A DNA stretch of 64,000 bases, from NCBI GenBank assembly GCA_049975365.1, contig JBNGDS010000007.1, positions 4,192 to 68,191 of the forward strand, read 5' to 3'. Positions 44,179-53,636 of this stretch are shown here, in pieces. A program made the translations under genes and the position numbers. The DNA is from DSBG01 sp049975365. GTDB lineage: Bacteria > Desulfobacterota > Desulfomonilia > UBA1062. Under the pieces are notes generated by a model that was not told the DNA's origin, did no database searches, and saw only the letters and a list, made by a program, of their open reading frames with translations. How positions within the stretch are numbered: the first letter of the stretch is position 1; each line of letters opens with the position of its first letter.

Positions 44179-44688
44179 ATGGCTATGAAATATATGACTC
44201 CATGGAAGTGGGGAAGGAGAAGCGTCCCTGCAGGCAGGGAGTACGAGGGACATCCCCTCGACGTTTTCCGAAGAGAGATGGACAGACTCTTCGATGATTT
44301 CTTTAGAGGATTCGGATTGAGGGCGTTCGGTGAAGAGGCCGAACCGTTTGCAAAGTTCAATCCTCAGGTCAATATGACCGAAGATGAGAAATCCATCTAT
44401 GTCACGGCAGAGCTCCCGGGAATGGATGAAAAGGATATCGAGATCAATCTGACCAAGGATTCGATCACCATCAAGGGAGAGAAGAAAGAGGAAAGCGAGG
44501 AGAAGGACAAGGATGCATATTACGTCGAGCGTTCTTTCGGCTCATTCATGAGGGTGCTCCCCTTGCCGCAGGACGTGGATAGCGATAAGGCAGACGCGTC
44601 CTTCAAGAAGGGGGTGTTGAGTATCACCCTGCCGAAGATCGAGAAAGAAGCGAAGGCACATAAGAAAATCAAGATCAAGAGTGAATGA
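44179..44688 (+). CDS. Small heat-shock protein Hsp20, copy 3
   Basis: 169 residues. An N-terminal FRREMDRLFDDFFRGFGLRAFGEEA leads to the alpha-crystallin domain NPQVNMTEDEKSIYVTAELPGMDEKDIEINLTKDSITIKGEKKEESEEKD and ASFKKGVLSITLPKIEKE, the classic class A-type layout. It begins 12 bases after copy 2 and ends just before a strong terminator. Confidence 0.93.
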   Translation: MAMKYMTPWKWGRRSVPAGREYEGHPLDVFRREMDRLFDDFFRGFGLRAFGEEAEPFAKFNPQVNMTEDEKSIYVTAELPGMDEKDIEINLTKDSITIKGEKKEESEEKDKDAYYVERSFGSFMRVLPLPQDVDSDKADASFKKGVLSITLPKIEKEAKAHKKIKIKSE

Positions 44689-44714
44689 CCACTCTGTCCG
44701 CGATCGACGTACAG

Positions 44715-44747
44715 AGAGGAGGGTGTGTTCCCCTCCTCTTTTTGTTT
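44715..44747 (+). terminator. Rho-independent terminator after the hsp20 genes
   Basis: A perfect 9-bp stem AGAGGAGGG/CCCTCCTCT with a 7-base loop followed by a T-rich run. It separates the three hsp20 genes from clpB. Confidence 0.85.
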
Positions 44748-44909
44748 GTTCCTTCAGCGTTTCATCTCCCAGATGCAGGGTCTGGACTGTATTCTGTATA
44801 CCTGGATCGAAATATACCTTGAATCTTTCAACAACTTGATTTTACAGGCTGGACAACCTAATAGAAAAAGAAAAGAGTACAGGAAAAATCCATACAGGAG
44901 AGTACAGAG

Positions 44910-47549
44910 ATGGATGTCAATAAATTTACGCAGAAATCACAAGAAGCTATTCAGACTGCTCAGAACATTGCAGTCCGATACGGGCATACAGAGCTCGATG
45001 TGGAACATGTACTCCTCTCACTGGTGGAGCAGACTGATGGACTGATTCCGCGCCTGTTCACAAAGATGGACGTGCCGATCGATTCCTTTACCGGTGGGGT
45101 TCAGAAGGAAATCGAACGCAGACCAAAGATCTCTGGCCCAGGTGCTGAGCCAGGAAAGGTATATGTAACTCAGAGGTTCAACAAGATCCTGGTGAAGGCA
45201 AAAGACGAGGCCATCAGGCTTAAAGATGAGTATGTATCTGTCGAGCACCTGCTCTTTGCCATGATTGATGAGGGAAAATCTACCCCTGCGGGGAAGATCC
45301 TTGCTCAGTTCAACGTGACAAAGGACCGGGTGTTGAGTGCGCTGACGTCCATTCGGGGAAATCAGCGTGTAACCAGCGACAATCCCGAGACAGCCTACGA
45401 GGCATTGGAAAAGTACGGCATCGACCTCGTGGCTCAGGCCAATCTCGGCAAGCTCGACCCGGTGATCGGCAGGGATGCCGAGATCAGGAGGGTAATCAGG
45501 ATCCTTTCCCGGAAGACGAAGAACAACCCGGTCCTCATCGGGGAGCCGGGTGTTGGAAAAACAGCGATCGTGGAAGGCCTTGCCCAGAGAATTGTTCGGG
45601 GTGACGTTCCAGAAGGGCTCAAGGACAAAACGATTTTCGCTCTCGACATGGGATCACTGGTGGCGGGTGCGAAATTCCGGGGAGAGTTCGAGGAGCGCCT
45701 CAAGGCGGTCCTCAGTGAGATCAAGGCGAGCGAGGGCAGGATTCTTCTGTTCATCGATGAGCTGCACAACATCGTCGGAGCGGGCCGGGCGGAGGGTTCA
45801 ATGGATGCCGGCAACATGCTCAAGCCCATGCTCGCCAGAGGTGAACTCCACTGCATCGGGGCGACTACCCTCGATGAATACCGGAAGTATATAGAAAAGG
45901 ACAAGGCTCTTGAGCGTCGGTTCCAGCCGGTGACCATCGACCCCCCCACCGTGGAGGATACGGTATCGATCCTGAGAGGGTTGAAGGAACGCTTCGAGGT
46001 GCACCATGGCGTGAAGATCCAGGATAATGCCCTAGTGGGTGCTGCGGTGCTCTCGAACCGCTACATCACCGACAGGTTTCTCCCGGACAAGGCCATTGAC
46101 CTTGTGGATGAGGCGTGTGCCATGATCAGGACGGAGATCGATTCCATGCCCGCCGAACTTGACGAGGTCACGCGCAAGGTCATGCAGCTCGAAATCGAAG
46201 AGGCTGCCCTCAAAAAGGAAAAGGACAAGGCGAGCAAAACGCGTCTCGAGGAACTCCGCAGGGAGCTTGGAGATCTCAAGGAACAGGTCCATACCATGCG
46301 GGCACAGTGGGATGAGGAGAAGGAGTCCATTCACAAGCTCACCGCACTGAGGGAAGAGATCGAGGAAACCAAGCGCCTCATTGAGCGTGCCGAAAGGGAA
46401 TATGATCTAAACAAGGCAGCTGAGCTCAGGCACGGCAAACTCCCCACCCTCGAGGCAAAACTTTCTGAGGCGGAGCAGGCATCAAGCACCAGAGAACGAC
46501 GGCTCCTGAGAGAGAATGTGACCGAAGATGTGATAGCGGACATCGTTTCCCGCTGGACTGGAATCCCGGTTTCCCGGCTCGTGGAAGGAGAGAAGGAAAA
46601 ACTCCTCAGGCTCGATGAAATTCTTCACAGGCGAGTTGTGGGGCAGGACGAGGCGGTGCAGGCCGTCGCGGATGCTGTCATCAGGGCACGTTCAGGGATC
46701 AAGGATCCCCGGAGACCCATCGGGTCGTTCATTTTCCTTGGGCCGACTGGGGTGGGAAAAACCGAGCTCGCCAAGACCCTTGCCGAGGCATTGTTCGATT
46801 CTGAGGAGAACATGGTCCGCATTGACATGAGCGAATACATGGAAAAGCACACGGTATCTCGACTCATCGGATCACCTCCTGGATATGTCGGGTATGAGGA
46901 AGGGGGACAGCTCACAGAGGCGGTCAGGCGCAAGCCCTACTCGGTGGTTCTCTTTGACGAGATTGAAAAGGCGCACCACGATGTCTTCAATGTCCTTCTG
47001 CAGATACTCGATGACGGGAGAGTCACCGATTCCCACGGCAGGACCGTGAATTTCAAGAATACTGTCATCATCATGACATCGAACATTGGTTCCCACGAGC
47101 TGGTGGAAGGGGTCACCGCTGATGGAGAAATCAATGAACGGGCCCGTTCATCCGTGATGTCAGAGCTGCGTATGCAGTTCAGGCCCGAGTTTCTCAATCG
47201 GGTGGACGAGGTAGTCCTGTTCAAGGCGCTCACTCTGAACGAGATCAAGAAGATCGTGGATCTTCTCGTAGAGGAGCTCCAGAAAAGGCTGGCCGAGAGG
47301 GAGATCACCTTCTCCCTGAGCGATGCTGCCAAGGAGTTCATCGCCCGTGAAGGCTTCGATCCGGTCTACGGTGCGCGTCCCCTCAAGCGGTTTCTGCAGC
47401 GTGAGCTCGAGACCAAGCTTGGCAGAGCGCTCATTGCTGGGGAGATCATGGACGGCTCCACGGTTGTTGTTGACATGAAGGATTCACAACTCAGGTTCGA
47501 CATCAGCACTGCACAGGATGTTTCCGAAGGGAAACGCGCTGCACTGTAG
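44910..47549 (+). CDS. clpB: Chaperone ClpB
   Basis: 879-residue disaggregase. An N-terminal Clp repeat domain, NBD1 with Walker A GEPGVGKT and Walker B ILLFIDELHN, a long coiled-coil M domain (about 410-530), then NBD2 with Walker A GPTGVGKT, Walker B VLFDEIEKA and the C-terminal domain. The M domain distinguishes ClpB from ClpA/ClpC. Works with DnaK and small Hsps to rescue aggregates, matching its position after three hsp20 genes. Confidence 0.97.
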   Translation: MDVNKFTQKSQEAIQTAQNIAVRYGHTELDVEHVLLSLVEQTDGLIPRLFTKMDVPIDSFTGGVQKEIERRPKISGPGAEPGKVYVTQRFNKILVKAKDEAIRLKDEYVSVEHLLFAMIDEGKSTPAGKILAQFNVTKDRVLSALTSIRGNQRVTSDNPETAYEALEKYGIDLVAQANLGKLDPVIGRDAEIRRVIRILSRKTKNNPVLIGEPGVGKTAIVEGLAQRIVRGDVPEGLKDKTIFALDMGSLVAGAKFRGEFEERLKAVLSEIKASEGRILLFIDELHNIVGAGRAEGSMDAGNMLKPMLARGELHCIGATTLDEYRKYIEKDKALERRFQPVTIDPPTVEDTVSILRGLKERFEVHHGVKIQDNALVGAAVLSNRYITDRFLPDKAIDLVDEACAMIRTEIDSMPAELDEVTRKVMQLEIEEAALKKEKDKASKTRLEELRRELGDLKEQVHTMRAQWDEEKESIHKLTALREEIEETKRLIERAEREYDLNKAAELRHGKLPTLEAKLSEAEQASSTRERRLLRENVTEDVIADIVSRWTGIPVSRLVEGEKEKLLRLDEILHRRVVGQDEAVQAVADAVIRARSGIKDPRRPIGSFIFLGPTGVGKTELAKTLAEALFDSEENMVRIDMSEYMEKHTVSRLIGSPPGYVGYEEGGQLTEAVRRKPYSVVLFDEIEKAHHDVFNVLLQILDDGRVTDSHGRTVNFKNTVIIMTSNIGSHELVEGVTADGEINERARSSVMSELRMQFRPEFLNRVDEVVLFKALTLNEIKKIVDLLVEELQKRLAEREITFSLSDAAKEFIAREGFDPVYGARPLKRFLQRELETKLGRALIAGEIMDGSTVVVDMKDSQLRFDISTAQDVSEGKRAAL

Positions 47550-47558
47550 GAGAGAAAC

Positions 47559-47588
47559 CGGGGGGGATGCATACTCCCCCCCCTTTTC
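47559..47588 (+). terminator. Terminator after clpB
   Basis: A GC-only stem of seven G and seven to eight C around a 9-base loop, then TTTTC; 10 bases after the clpB stop codon. Confidence 0.7.
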
Positions 47589-47687
47589 AAAAACCCCCTT
47601 TTTGTCACTACCTCACTGCGGGCATACATATAACAATAAAACTGTAAGACAAACTATCGTTACTAGATAACCTGTGAAAAGCGTTTG

Positions 47688-48494
47688 TCAAGCATCCGGA
47701 TTGTTTTTTTCTGAATTCTGTAGAATGAAATGCCTGATGGCGTCCCGGTACCTGTCTGCATGGCGTGATATGAAGGCATCAATGTGCCCCACACCATCCA
47801 GGATTATCAATTCCTTGGGATCTGACGCAATTTCGTGCATTTTGATGGAGTGAGAATAGGGAACGACCATATCGCTTGTACCGTGGATGAACAGCTTGGG
47901 GACACTGCTTCTGGAAAGGGTGTCCAGTGCCGAGAGTCCTTCCCTTGGAACAGTGCATTCAATGGAGGGATACGCCTCTGCGAACAGATCGTGGAACGAA
48001 TACAGGCCTGCCTCAAGGATTGCTCCCTTGATCTGTGGGAATTCCGGAAGGATCCGGGCAAGGGTATAGGCTCCCATTGACTGTCCGAAGCCGAAGACAA
48101 CATGACCGAAGACATGGGGATGGTCGAAGACGTGCCGGAACACCACCCGGGCGTCCTGCTGGATGCCGGAGAGCGTGGGTGAACCCTTGGATTGCCCGTA
48201 TCCGCTGTAGTCGAATGCCAGGAGTGCATACCCCATGTCCAGAAGGAAGAGGGATCCCGTGATGTGGGACGTCATGTTTTCAGCGTTACCGTGCAGATGA
48301 ACGATGGTAATCTGCTGACTTGAGGAGGCCTTTGGAAGGACATGCCAGCAGTGAATCCTTCCATCTACCCAGATATCATGCCGTGGATATCCCTGGGTCT
48401 GGGGGTCGAAATAGATATACGGATCCGGATAGAAGCAGTTCCGTTCGGTGATCTTCATGCCCGTGAATATAGAGGAATCGAGCATCGTGTGCAA
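47688..48494 (-). CDS. Alpha/beta hydrolase
   Basis: 268 residues. Oxyanion-type HLHGNAENMTSH, nucleophile elbow GFGQSMGAY (Ser), acid HGTSDMVVPY (Asp) and base GVGHIDAF (His) give a complete triad. It resembles the bem46/YqkD group of esterase-like hydrolases; substrate unknown. No signal peptide is evident. It is divergent from the SAM hydroxide adenosyltransferase gene, with only 45 bases between. Confidence 0.8.
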   Translation of the reverse strand: MHTMLDSSIFTGMKITERNCFYPDPYIYFDPQTQGYPRHDIWVDGRIHCWHVLPKASSSQQITIVHLHGNAENMTSHITGSLFLLDMGYALLAFDYSGYGQSKGSPTLSGIQQDARVVFRHVFDHPHVFGHVVFGFGQSMGAYTLARILPEFPQIKGAILEAGLYSFHDLFAEAYPSIECTVPREGLSALDTLSRSSVPKLFIHGTSDMVVPYSHSIKMHEIASDPKELIILDGVGHIDAFISRHADRYRDAIRHFILQNSEKNNPDA

Positions 48495-48539
48495 GAGCTC
48501 ACTTGACTATATCTTCCAGAGGCATGGTATAGGGAATAC

Positions 48540-49265
48540 ATGAGACAGGTGGTCACATTCCTCTCTGACTTTGGCAGCAGAGATGCGTACGTAGCCCAGG
48601 TGAAGGCCGTTATTCTGAGCGGGTTTCCCGACTGTACCATCGTTGATGTAACCCACGATGTTCCCGCCTATGGCATTCTCTCTGCTGCGTGGCTCCTCTC
48701 TACAACGTACGCTCACTTTCCCAAGGGGACCATCCACCTTGCGGTCGTGGATCCGGGTGTGGGGACAGACAGGGCCATTCTCCTTCTCAGGAAGCACGAT
48801 CACATCTTTATCGGACCTGACAACGGGCTGTTTTCCTTTCTTCTCCCGGCACAGGAAGTGAGCACGGTCACCTGGAGACCCGCGGACAAGATATCTACGA
48901 CCTTCCACGGCAGAGATCTCTTTGCCCCCCTTGTGGTCAAGGCGCTGAAAAACCCTTCACTGGAGACAATCACACGACAGAAGCATACTCCTTTCTGCCT
49001 CGATATCCTCACCCCACAGGTCGTACACGTGGATACCTTCGGGAACATCATCACGAACATTCCCTGCGACAGGCTTGACCCAGGGTGTGAGATTGTTATC
49101 AACGGCAAGGCTGTGACGCGAATCGTCACGACATTCTCAGAGATCCTTCCGGGTGAAACAGCGCTGTACTGCGGGAGCGCATCCACTGTGGAGGTTGCGT
49201 CATGCAGAGACTCTGCGGCGGAGCAGCTCGGTGCGAAGGTGGGAATGCAGGTGCTGATCCGTTGA
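48540..49265 (+). CDS. SAM hydroxide adenosyltransferase (DUF62 family)
   Basis: 241 residues. Seen: VVTFLSDFGSRDAYVAQVKAVI, HLAVVDPGVGTDR, FIGPDNGLFSFLL and HVDTFGNIITNIP, the conserved blocks of the family. Members hydrolyse SAM to adenosine and methionine and are related to fluorinases and chlorinases. Hydrolase activity is the ordinary expectation here; no halogenation genes are present. Confidence 0.88.
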   Translation: MRQVVTFLSDFGSRDAYVAQVKAVILSGFPDCTIVDVTHDVPAYGILSAAWLLSTTYAHFPKGTIHLAVVDPGVGTDRAILLLRKHDHIFIGPDNGLFSFLLPAQEVSTVTWRPADKISTTFHGRDLFAPLVVKALKNPSLETITRQKHTPFCLDILTPQVVHVDTFGNIITNIPCDRLDPGCEIVINGKAVTRIVTTFSEILPGETALYCGSASTVEVASCRDSAAEQLGAKVGMQVLIR

Positions 49266-49279
49266 CGAGAACGTTCCGG

Positions 49280-49939
49280 TCACGGCCTGGGACCGAAAAT
49301 CATGGTCCCGATCCTCACCATGGTGGCCCCTTCTTCCAGGGCAATCTGGTACGAGTCACTCATCCCCATGGACAGGTGCTTCATTTCGACATGTGGGATG
49401 GTGAGGGAGGAGATCTCGTCGAATAGGGCTCTGATCTCCCTGAAATAGGGCCTGAGCCCCTCGGGGTCGTCCAGGAAAGGACCCATGGTCATGAGTCCCT
49501 GCACCCTGATGTTGGGCATCGTCCGTATCTCATCGATAAGAGCCTTCACATGCTCGGGCATCACCCCTGACTTCTGTTCCTCGTGAGCGATATTCACCTC
49601 GATGAGCACGGGCATGATCTTGCCATGCTTGAGGGCATGCTGATCGATGACAATGGCGAGTTCAGCAGAATCAACTGTCTCGATCATGTCGAAGAGCGGA
49701 ACAATGTGCTTGACCTTGTTTTTCTGGACATGCCCGATGAAATGCCAGTTCGCCCGATCGCCAATCTCACCGATCACTGCGCGGGATTCCTGGAGATAGT
49801 TCTCGCCCACGGCGGTAATCCCTGCATCGATAGCTTCGCTGATCTCTGCAGCAGAGCGTGACTTTGCAGCTGCTACGAGGGTGACATGCTTCGGTATTTC
49901 TTTCAGTATCCGATGGACATTGTCACCGATCGTCCCCAT
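49280..49939 (-). CDS. YggS-family PLP homeostasis protein
   Basis: 219 residues of the alanine racemase-like fold, single domain. Seen: VTLVAAAKSRSAAEI (PLP-binding Lys), AVGENYLQES, WHFIGHVQKNKVKHIVPLFDMIETVDS, EVNIAHEEQKSGVMPEH, GLMTMGP and LSMGMSDSYQIALEEGATMVRIGTMIFG. Balances PLP levels rather than acting as an enzyme. Convergent with the DUF62 gene, 14 bases apart. Confidence 0.93.
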   Translation of the reverse strand: MGTIGDNVHRILKEIPKHVTLVAAAKSRSAAEISEAIDAGITAVGENYLQESRAVIGEIGDRANWHFIGHVQKNKVKHIVPLFDMIETVDSAELAIVIDQHALKHGKIMPVLIEVNIAHEEQKSGVMPEHVKALIDEIRTMPNIRVQGLMTMGPFLDDPEGLRPYFREIRALFDEISSLTIPHVEMKHLSMGMSDSYQIALEEGATMVRIGTMIFGPRP

Positions 49940-50014
49940 CCCTTTTCCCTATTCTCAACCGTCAGGTGTTGTCAACCGGGAAGAGGGTGAAACCGAGTTG
50001 TTGGTGATTGGTCA

Positions 50015-50779
50015 TCACCACTGAAGACCGGCCTCGGCAAAAGGACCGGTGCACCTCATATCCATCTCGATGCCCTTGTAGTCGAAGAGGATTGTTTCAT
50101 CGCGGTATCCCCCGGCGATAAAGACAGGGCCTAGGGGCCGGATCTTCAATCGTGAGATCAGGCTGAAGATTCGGTTATCTCCATACGAGACGCCACGGGC
50201 CTCGACTTCGAGGGCGAGGTGTTTCACTGGGTAGATTTGCACGGCGCCGTAGAGCAGCGGAAATGCCACGGTGAAATCTTCGGATTCGTCCAGCCCGGTG
50301 GATACCTCTTCGATCTGTGCCTTCAGGTCGATCATCCGGGCATCGAGTCCGACTTCACAATTGAGGATGCCAGCGGTCGCGATTCCGAGGAAGGGTATCG
50401 TGTAGTACAGGCCAACATCATAGATGTTGAGGGTGAGGAATGCATCGAGCTCTACACCGGGTGAGAAGGTCGTGTCACCAAAGTTCAGTGAAAAAGGCAA
50501 TACACCGGGTCCGGAGAATTCCATTGGTGTCGCCATGAGATAGAGATTGGGGAAGAAAGGAATGTCCAGCTTCAACCTCCCGGACAGGCGCCACGGCTCA
50601 TCCAGATCGAAGACGTCATCCAATTCAAGGATGTCAGCCTCAGTCAGGGCGTCATAGGATACTTCACCGGCAAGTGACGGCTTCCATGCTGTAACTGCGA
50701 ACTCAAAACCCAGAGAGAGCCCCTGGGTCGGAATCAGGATTACGAGAACCAGGCCACATACAATCTTGTACAGTCTCAT
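50015..50779 (-). CDS. Outer-membrane beta-barrel protein (TIGR04219-like)
   Basis: 254 residues: a signal peptide (RLYKIVCGLVLVILIPTQGLS), then LGFEFAVTAWKPSLAGEVSY, LDEPWRLSGRLKLDIPFFPNLYL and repeated amphipathic strands, ending in Trp. The opening and the PFxPNL motif resemble the TIGR04219 outer-membrane proteins. Function unknown. Confidence 0.65.
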   Translation of the reverse strand: MRLYKIVCGLVLVILIPTQGLSLGFEFAVTAWKPSLAGEVSYDALTEADILELDDVFDLDEPWRLSGRLKLDIPFFPNLYLMATPMEFSGPGVLPFSLNFGDTTFSPGVELDAFLTLNIYDVGLYYTIPFLGIATAGILNCEVGLDARMIDLKAQIEEVSTGLDESEDFTVAFPLLYGAVQIYPVKHLALEVEARGVSYGDNRIFSLISRLKIRPLGPVFIAGGYRDETILFDYKGIEMDMRCTGPFAEAGLQW

Positions 50780-51075
50780 GCCTTCTCCTCCGGTTTGTGT
50801 CAGTTACGAAAACGGTGTCGCATGTACTCCCTCTCTCTTCTTTCGGTTCACGCCTCCATGAAGATAAGTCTCTTCGAAGACGAGAGCCCCGCACAGGTCT
50901 CCTCGATGAATGATACCTCCCATGCCTAATATTACTCTCTCGATCTATGATTGCAACGACTGTCTTCAATAAAGTGTGCACCTCGTGTATATGTCTGTGT
51001 AGACAATGTGTAGAGGAAGACGGAATCCGGGAAATATCCGTTGCGTATTCAGTGCGGTGAGCGAAAAAATTCCAG

Positions 51076-51104
51076 TTGACTTGCGCAGAGACACCATGTA
51101 TTCA
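51076..51104 (+). promoter_or_regulatory. Promoter of nrpR-gdhA
   Basis: TTGACT (51076-51081), an exact 17-bp spacer and TATTCA (51099-51104), 38 bases before the nrpR start codon. Confidence 0.5.
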
Positions 51105-51108
51105 AACA

Positions 51109-51131
51109 CGGCAATCGGTTGCCGATAACCG
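51109..51131. promoter_or_regulatory. NrpR operator candidate
   Basis: The perfect inverted repeat CGGCAA-TCGG-TTGCCG (51109-51124) sits directly after the -10, with an overlapping CGGTT-N6-AACCG (51116-51131) immediately before the GGGGGAG ribosome site. A protein bound here would block transcription or elongation. Assignment to NrpR is by position. Confidence 0.5.
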
Positions 51132-51141
51132 GGGGAGTGAT

Positions 51142-52149
51142 ATGTTTTCATATGAAGAGATTGAGCGGAAAAGCATCATTATTCTGAGGATTCTGAATCA
51201 GGCACAGCAGCCGCTTGGTGCCCGTATCATTGCCCGCAGGATGAAGGACTATGGCATAAGCCTTTCCGAGAGGGCGGTACGATACCACCTCCAGTTCATG
51301 GATCAGAAGGAACTCACACGATTCATAGGAAGGAGGGACGGCAGAGTCATCACGGAAAAAGGGGTAGAGGAACTCCGGAATGCCAGGGTGCAGGACAAGG
51401 TGGGGTATGCCATCTCAAGGATAGAGATCCTGGCGTATAAGACCTCGTTCGATCCTGTGCGCAAGCAGGGCATGGTCCCCATGAACATATCCATTTTTGA
51501 ACGGAAGAGGTTCACGGAGGCCCTCGGACACATGAAGGGGGCCTTTGACAAGGGCCTCTGTGTCAGCGACCTCGTGGGGATTGCTCATGAAGGTCAGTTC
51601 CTGGGAGATGTCCATGTGCCGGAAGGACATGTTGGCCTTGCATCCGTGTGCAGCATCGTGTTCAACGGAGTGCTGCTCAAGCGCGGAATCCCCATGGATT
51701 CGAAATTCGGGGGCATTCTCCAGTTGCACGAGAACAGGCCGATGCGATTTGTTGAGCTTATCCACTATTCCGGTACCTCATTGGACCCTTCCGAGGCATT
51801 CATCAATGCAAAGATGACCCGAGTGAAGGATGCCATCGAATATGGCGAAGGAAAGATCCTTGCAAATTTCAGGGAGGTAGCCGGTATCTGCCGGGACAGT
51901 GTCGAAGAGGTTGTGGCCATGCTTGGTGCCGTGGGCATCCGATCCCTGCTCCAGATGGGAAAGATGGGTGACCCCATCTGCCAGGTAAATGTTGACGTGA
52001 ACAAGGTGGGAATGATTCTCATCGGAGGCCTGAACCCGGTTGCTGCAGCCCGGGAGGCCGGGATCGAGGCAGAGAATCTTGCAATGTCCACGGTGATGGA
52101 CTTCACGGACTTGAAGCCGTTTTCTGTAGTCTGCAGAGAATTTGAATAA
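51142..52149 (+). CDS. nrpR: NrpR-type nitrogen regulator
   Basis: 335 residues from the ATG at 51142 (GGGGGAG upstream); an upstream in-frame start is rejected. The N-terminal winged helix (IERKSIIILRILNQAQQPLGARIIARRMKDYGISLSERAVRYHLQFMDQ...) is followed by one DUF128 NrpR ligand domain with GLASVCSIVFNGVLLKRGIPMDSKFGGILQL and NVDVNKVGMILIGGLNPVAAAREAGI. In methanogens NrpR binds 2-oxoglutarate and represses nitrogen-assimilation genes. Here it lies 41 bases before gdhA, whose enzyme consumes 2-oxoglutarate and ammonia. Confidence 0.88.
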   Translation: MFSYEEIERKSIIILRILNQAQQPLGARIIARRMKDYGISLSERAVRYHLQFMDQKELTRFIGRRDGRVITEKGVEELRNARVQDKVGYAISRIEILAYKTSFDPVRKQGMVPMNISIFERKRFTEALGHMKGAFDKGLCVSDLVGIAHEGQFLGDVHVPEGHVGLASVCSIVFNGVLLKRGIPMDSKFGGILQLHENRPMRFVELIHYSGTSLDPSEAFINAKMTRVKDAIEYGEGKILANFREVAGICRDSVEEVVAMLGAVGIRSLLQMGKMGDPICQVNVDVNKVGMILIGGLNPVAAAREAGIEAENLAMSTVMDFTDLKPFSVVCREFE

Positions 52150-52190
52150 GATATCTTTGAGAATGAACCCTGGAAAGGAGAATTTTTTCT

Positions 52191-53528
52191 ATGCCGATTG
52201 TCACCAGAGCACTTGAATTGGTTAGGGAGAAGAATCCCAATGAACCATCGTTCCTGCAGTCTGTCACCGAGGTACTCGAATCACTCAGGCCAGTGCTGGA
52301 GAGAAACAAGAAGTATCGAGATACCAACATACTCGAACGCATCGTCGAGCCCGAGCGCGTGATCATGTTCAGGGTCCCGTGGCAGGATGACAAGGGTCAG
52401 TTCCACGTCAACAGGGGATTCCGTGTGGAGTTCAACAGTGCGATCGGCCCGTACAAAGGCGGGCTCAGATTCCACCCGACGGTGAATCTGGACATCCTCA
52501 AGTTCCTTGGATTTGAACAGGTCTTCAAGAATTCGCTCACCACGCTGCCCATGGGCGGAGGGAAGGGCGGGTCGGATTTCGACCCCAAGGGCAAGACAGA
52601 CAGTGAGGTCATGAGGTTCTGTCAGTCGTTCATGACGGAGCTCTTTCGTCACATCGGTCCGGATACCGATGTCCCTGCAGGAGATATTGGGGTGGGCGCA
52701 CGTGAGATCGGATTTCTCTTCGGGCAGTACAAACGGCTGCGCAACGAGTTCACCCCGGTGCTCACCGGAAAGTCCCTGTGCTACGGCGGATCTTTGATCA
52801 GGCCGGAGGCAACCGGGTATGGTGCCGTGTACTTCGCCGATGAGATGCTCAAGACCCGGGACGAGGGGCTCAAGGGGAAGGTCTGTACGGTATCCGGTTC
52901 GGGCAATGTCGCCCAGTATACCGTGGAGAAGCTCCTGCAGTTCGACGCAAAAGTGGTTTCCTTGTCCGATTCCAACGGGACCATCTACGACAAGGAAGGC
53001 ATCGACGAAGAGAAGCTCAACTGGGTCATGGAGCTCAAGAACATCCACCGAGGGAGAATCAAGGAGTACGCGGAAAAGTTCGGGGTGGAGTACTATGAAG
53101 GAAAACGCCCGTGGGGAATTCCCTGCGACTGCGCATTCCCCAGTGCTACCCAGAACGAAATCTCGGTGAAGGATGCTGAACAGCTCTTGAACAATGGCTG
53201 CTACGTCGTCTCAGAAGGGGCCAACATGCCCACCGTACCCGGAGGGATTGACCTTTTCCTGGAAAAGAAGATCCTCTATGGTCCAGGAAAGGCGGCAAAC
53301 GCCGGCGGAGTCGCAGTGTCCGGCCTCGAGATGAGCCAGAATGCAATGCGTCTATGCTGGCCGCGTGAGGAAGTTGACGAACGGCTCCACCAGATCATGA
53401 TCAACATCCACCGGAACTGCTACGAGACTGCGGCCGATCACGGCCAGCCAGGCAACTATGTCATCGGCGCCAACATCGCTGGATTCGTCAAAGTAGCCGA
53501 TGCCATGATCTACCAGGGGCTCGTGTAA
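52191..53528 (+). CDS. gdhA: NADP-type glutamate dehydrogenase
   Basis: 445-residue hexameric-type glutamate dehydrogenase making glutamate from 2-oxoglutarate and ammonia. Seen: NRGFRVEFNSAIGPYKGGLRFHPTVN, TTLPMGGGKGGSDFDPKGK (catalytic Lys), DTDVPAGDIGVGAREIGFLFG, GSGNVAQYTVEKL (nucleotide fold) and ANAGGVAVSGLEMSQNA. The long form with this length and N-terminus is usually NADPH-linked. Likely co-transcribed with nrpR behind a GGAAAGGAG ribosome site. Confidence 0.95.
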   Translation: MPIVTRALELVREKNPNEPSFLQSVTEVLESLRPVLERNKKYRDTNILERIVEPERVIMFRVPWQDDKGQFHVNRGFRVEFNSAIGPYKGGLRFHPTVNLDILKFLGFEQVFKNSLTTLPMGGGKGGSDFDPKGKTDSEVMRFCQSFMTELFRHIGPDTDVPAGDIGVGAREIGFLFGQYKRLRNEFTPVLTGKSLCYGGSLIRPEATGYGAVYFADEMLKTRDEGLKGKVCTVSGSGNVAQYTVEKLLQFDAKVVSLSDSNGTIYDKEGIDEEKLNWVMELKNIHRGRIKEYAEKFGVEYYEGKRPWGIPCDCAFPSATQNEISVKDAEQLLNNGCYVVSEGANMPTVPGGIDLFLEKKILYGPGKAANAGGVAVSGLEMSQNAMRLCWPREEVDERLHQIMINIHRNCYETAADHGQPGNYVIGANIAGFVKVADAMIYQGLV

Positions 53529-53636
53529 ACGATATTTTTCGAGAACACGACTCCGTCGCACCCGGCTATCTCCAGAGATGGTAGGGTGTTTCACTGTGTA
53601 GTGACGGTTGCATCGATCAGAAACAATCCAGATGGC

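Larger units (their letters stand above)
50780..51141. other. Divergent region upstream of nrpR
   Basis: 362 bases between the barrel-protein gene (minus) and nrpR (plus). It holds the nrpR promoter and a palindrome (separate entries) and an imperfect GGAA-N6-ATCC at 51015-51028, close to the GGAA-N6-TTCC operator reported for methanogen NrpR. No gene seen. Confidence 0.4.

Noticed and set aside
48540..49265. Fluorinase or chlorinase
   Set aside because: It belongs to the same superfamily, but no halometabolite genes are nearby and the common DUF62 members are SAM hydrolases.
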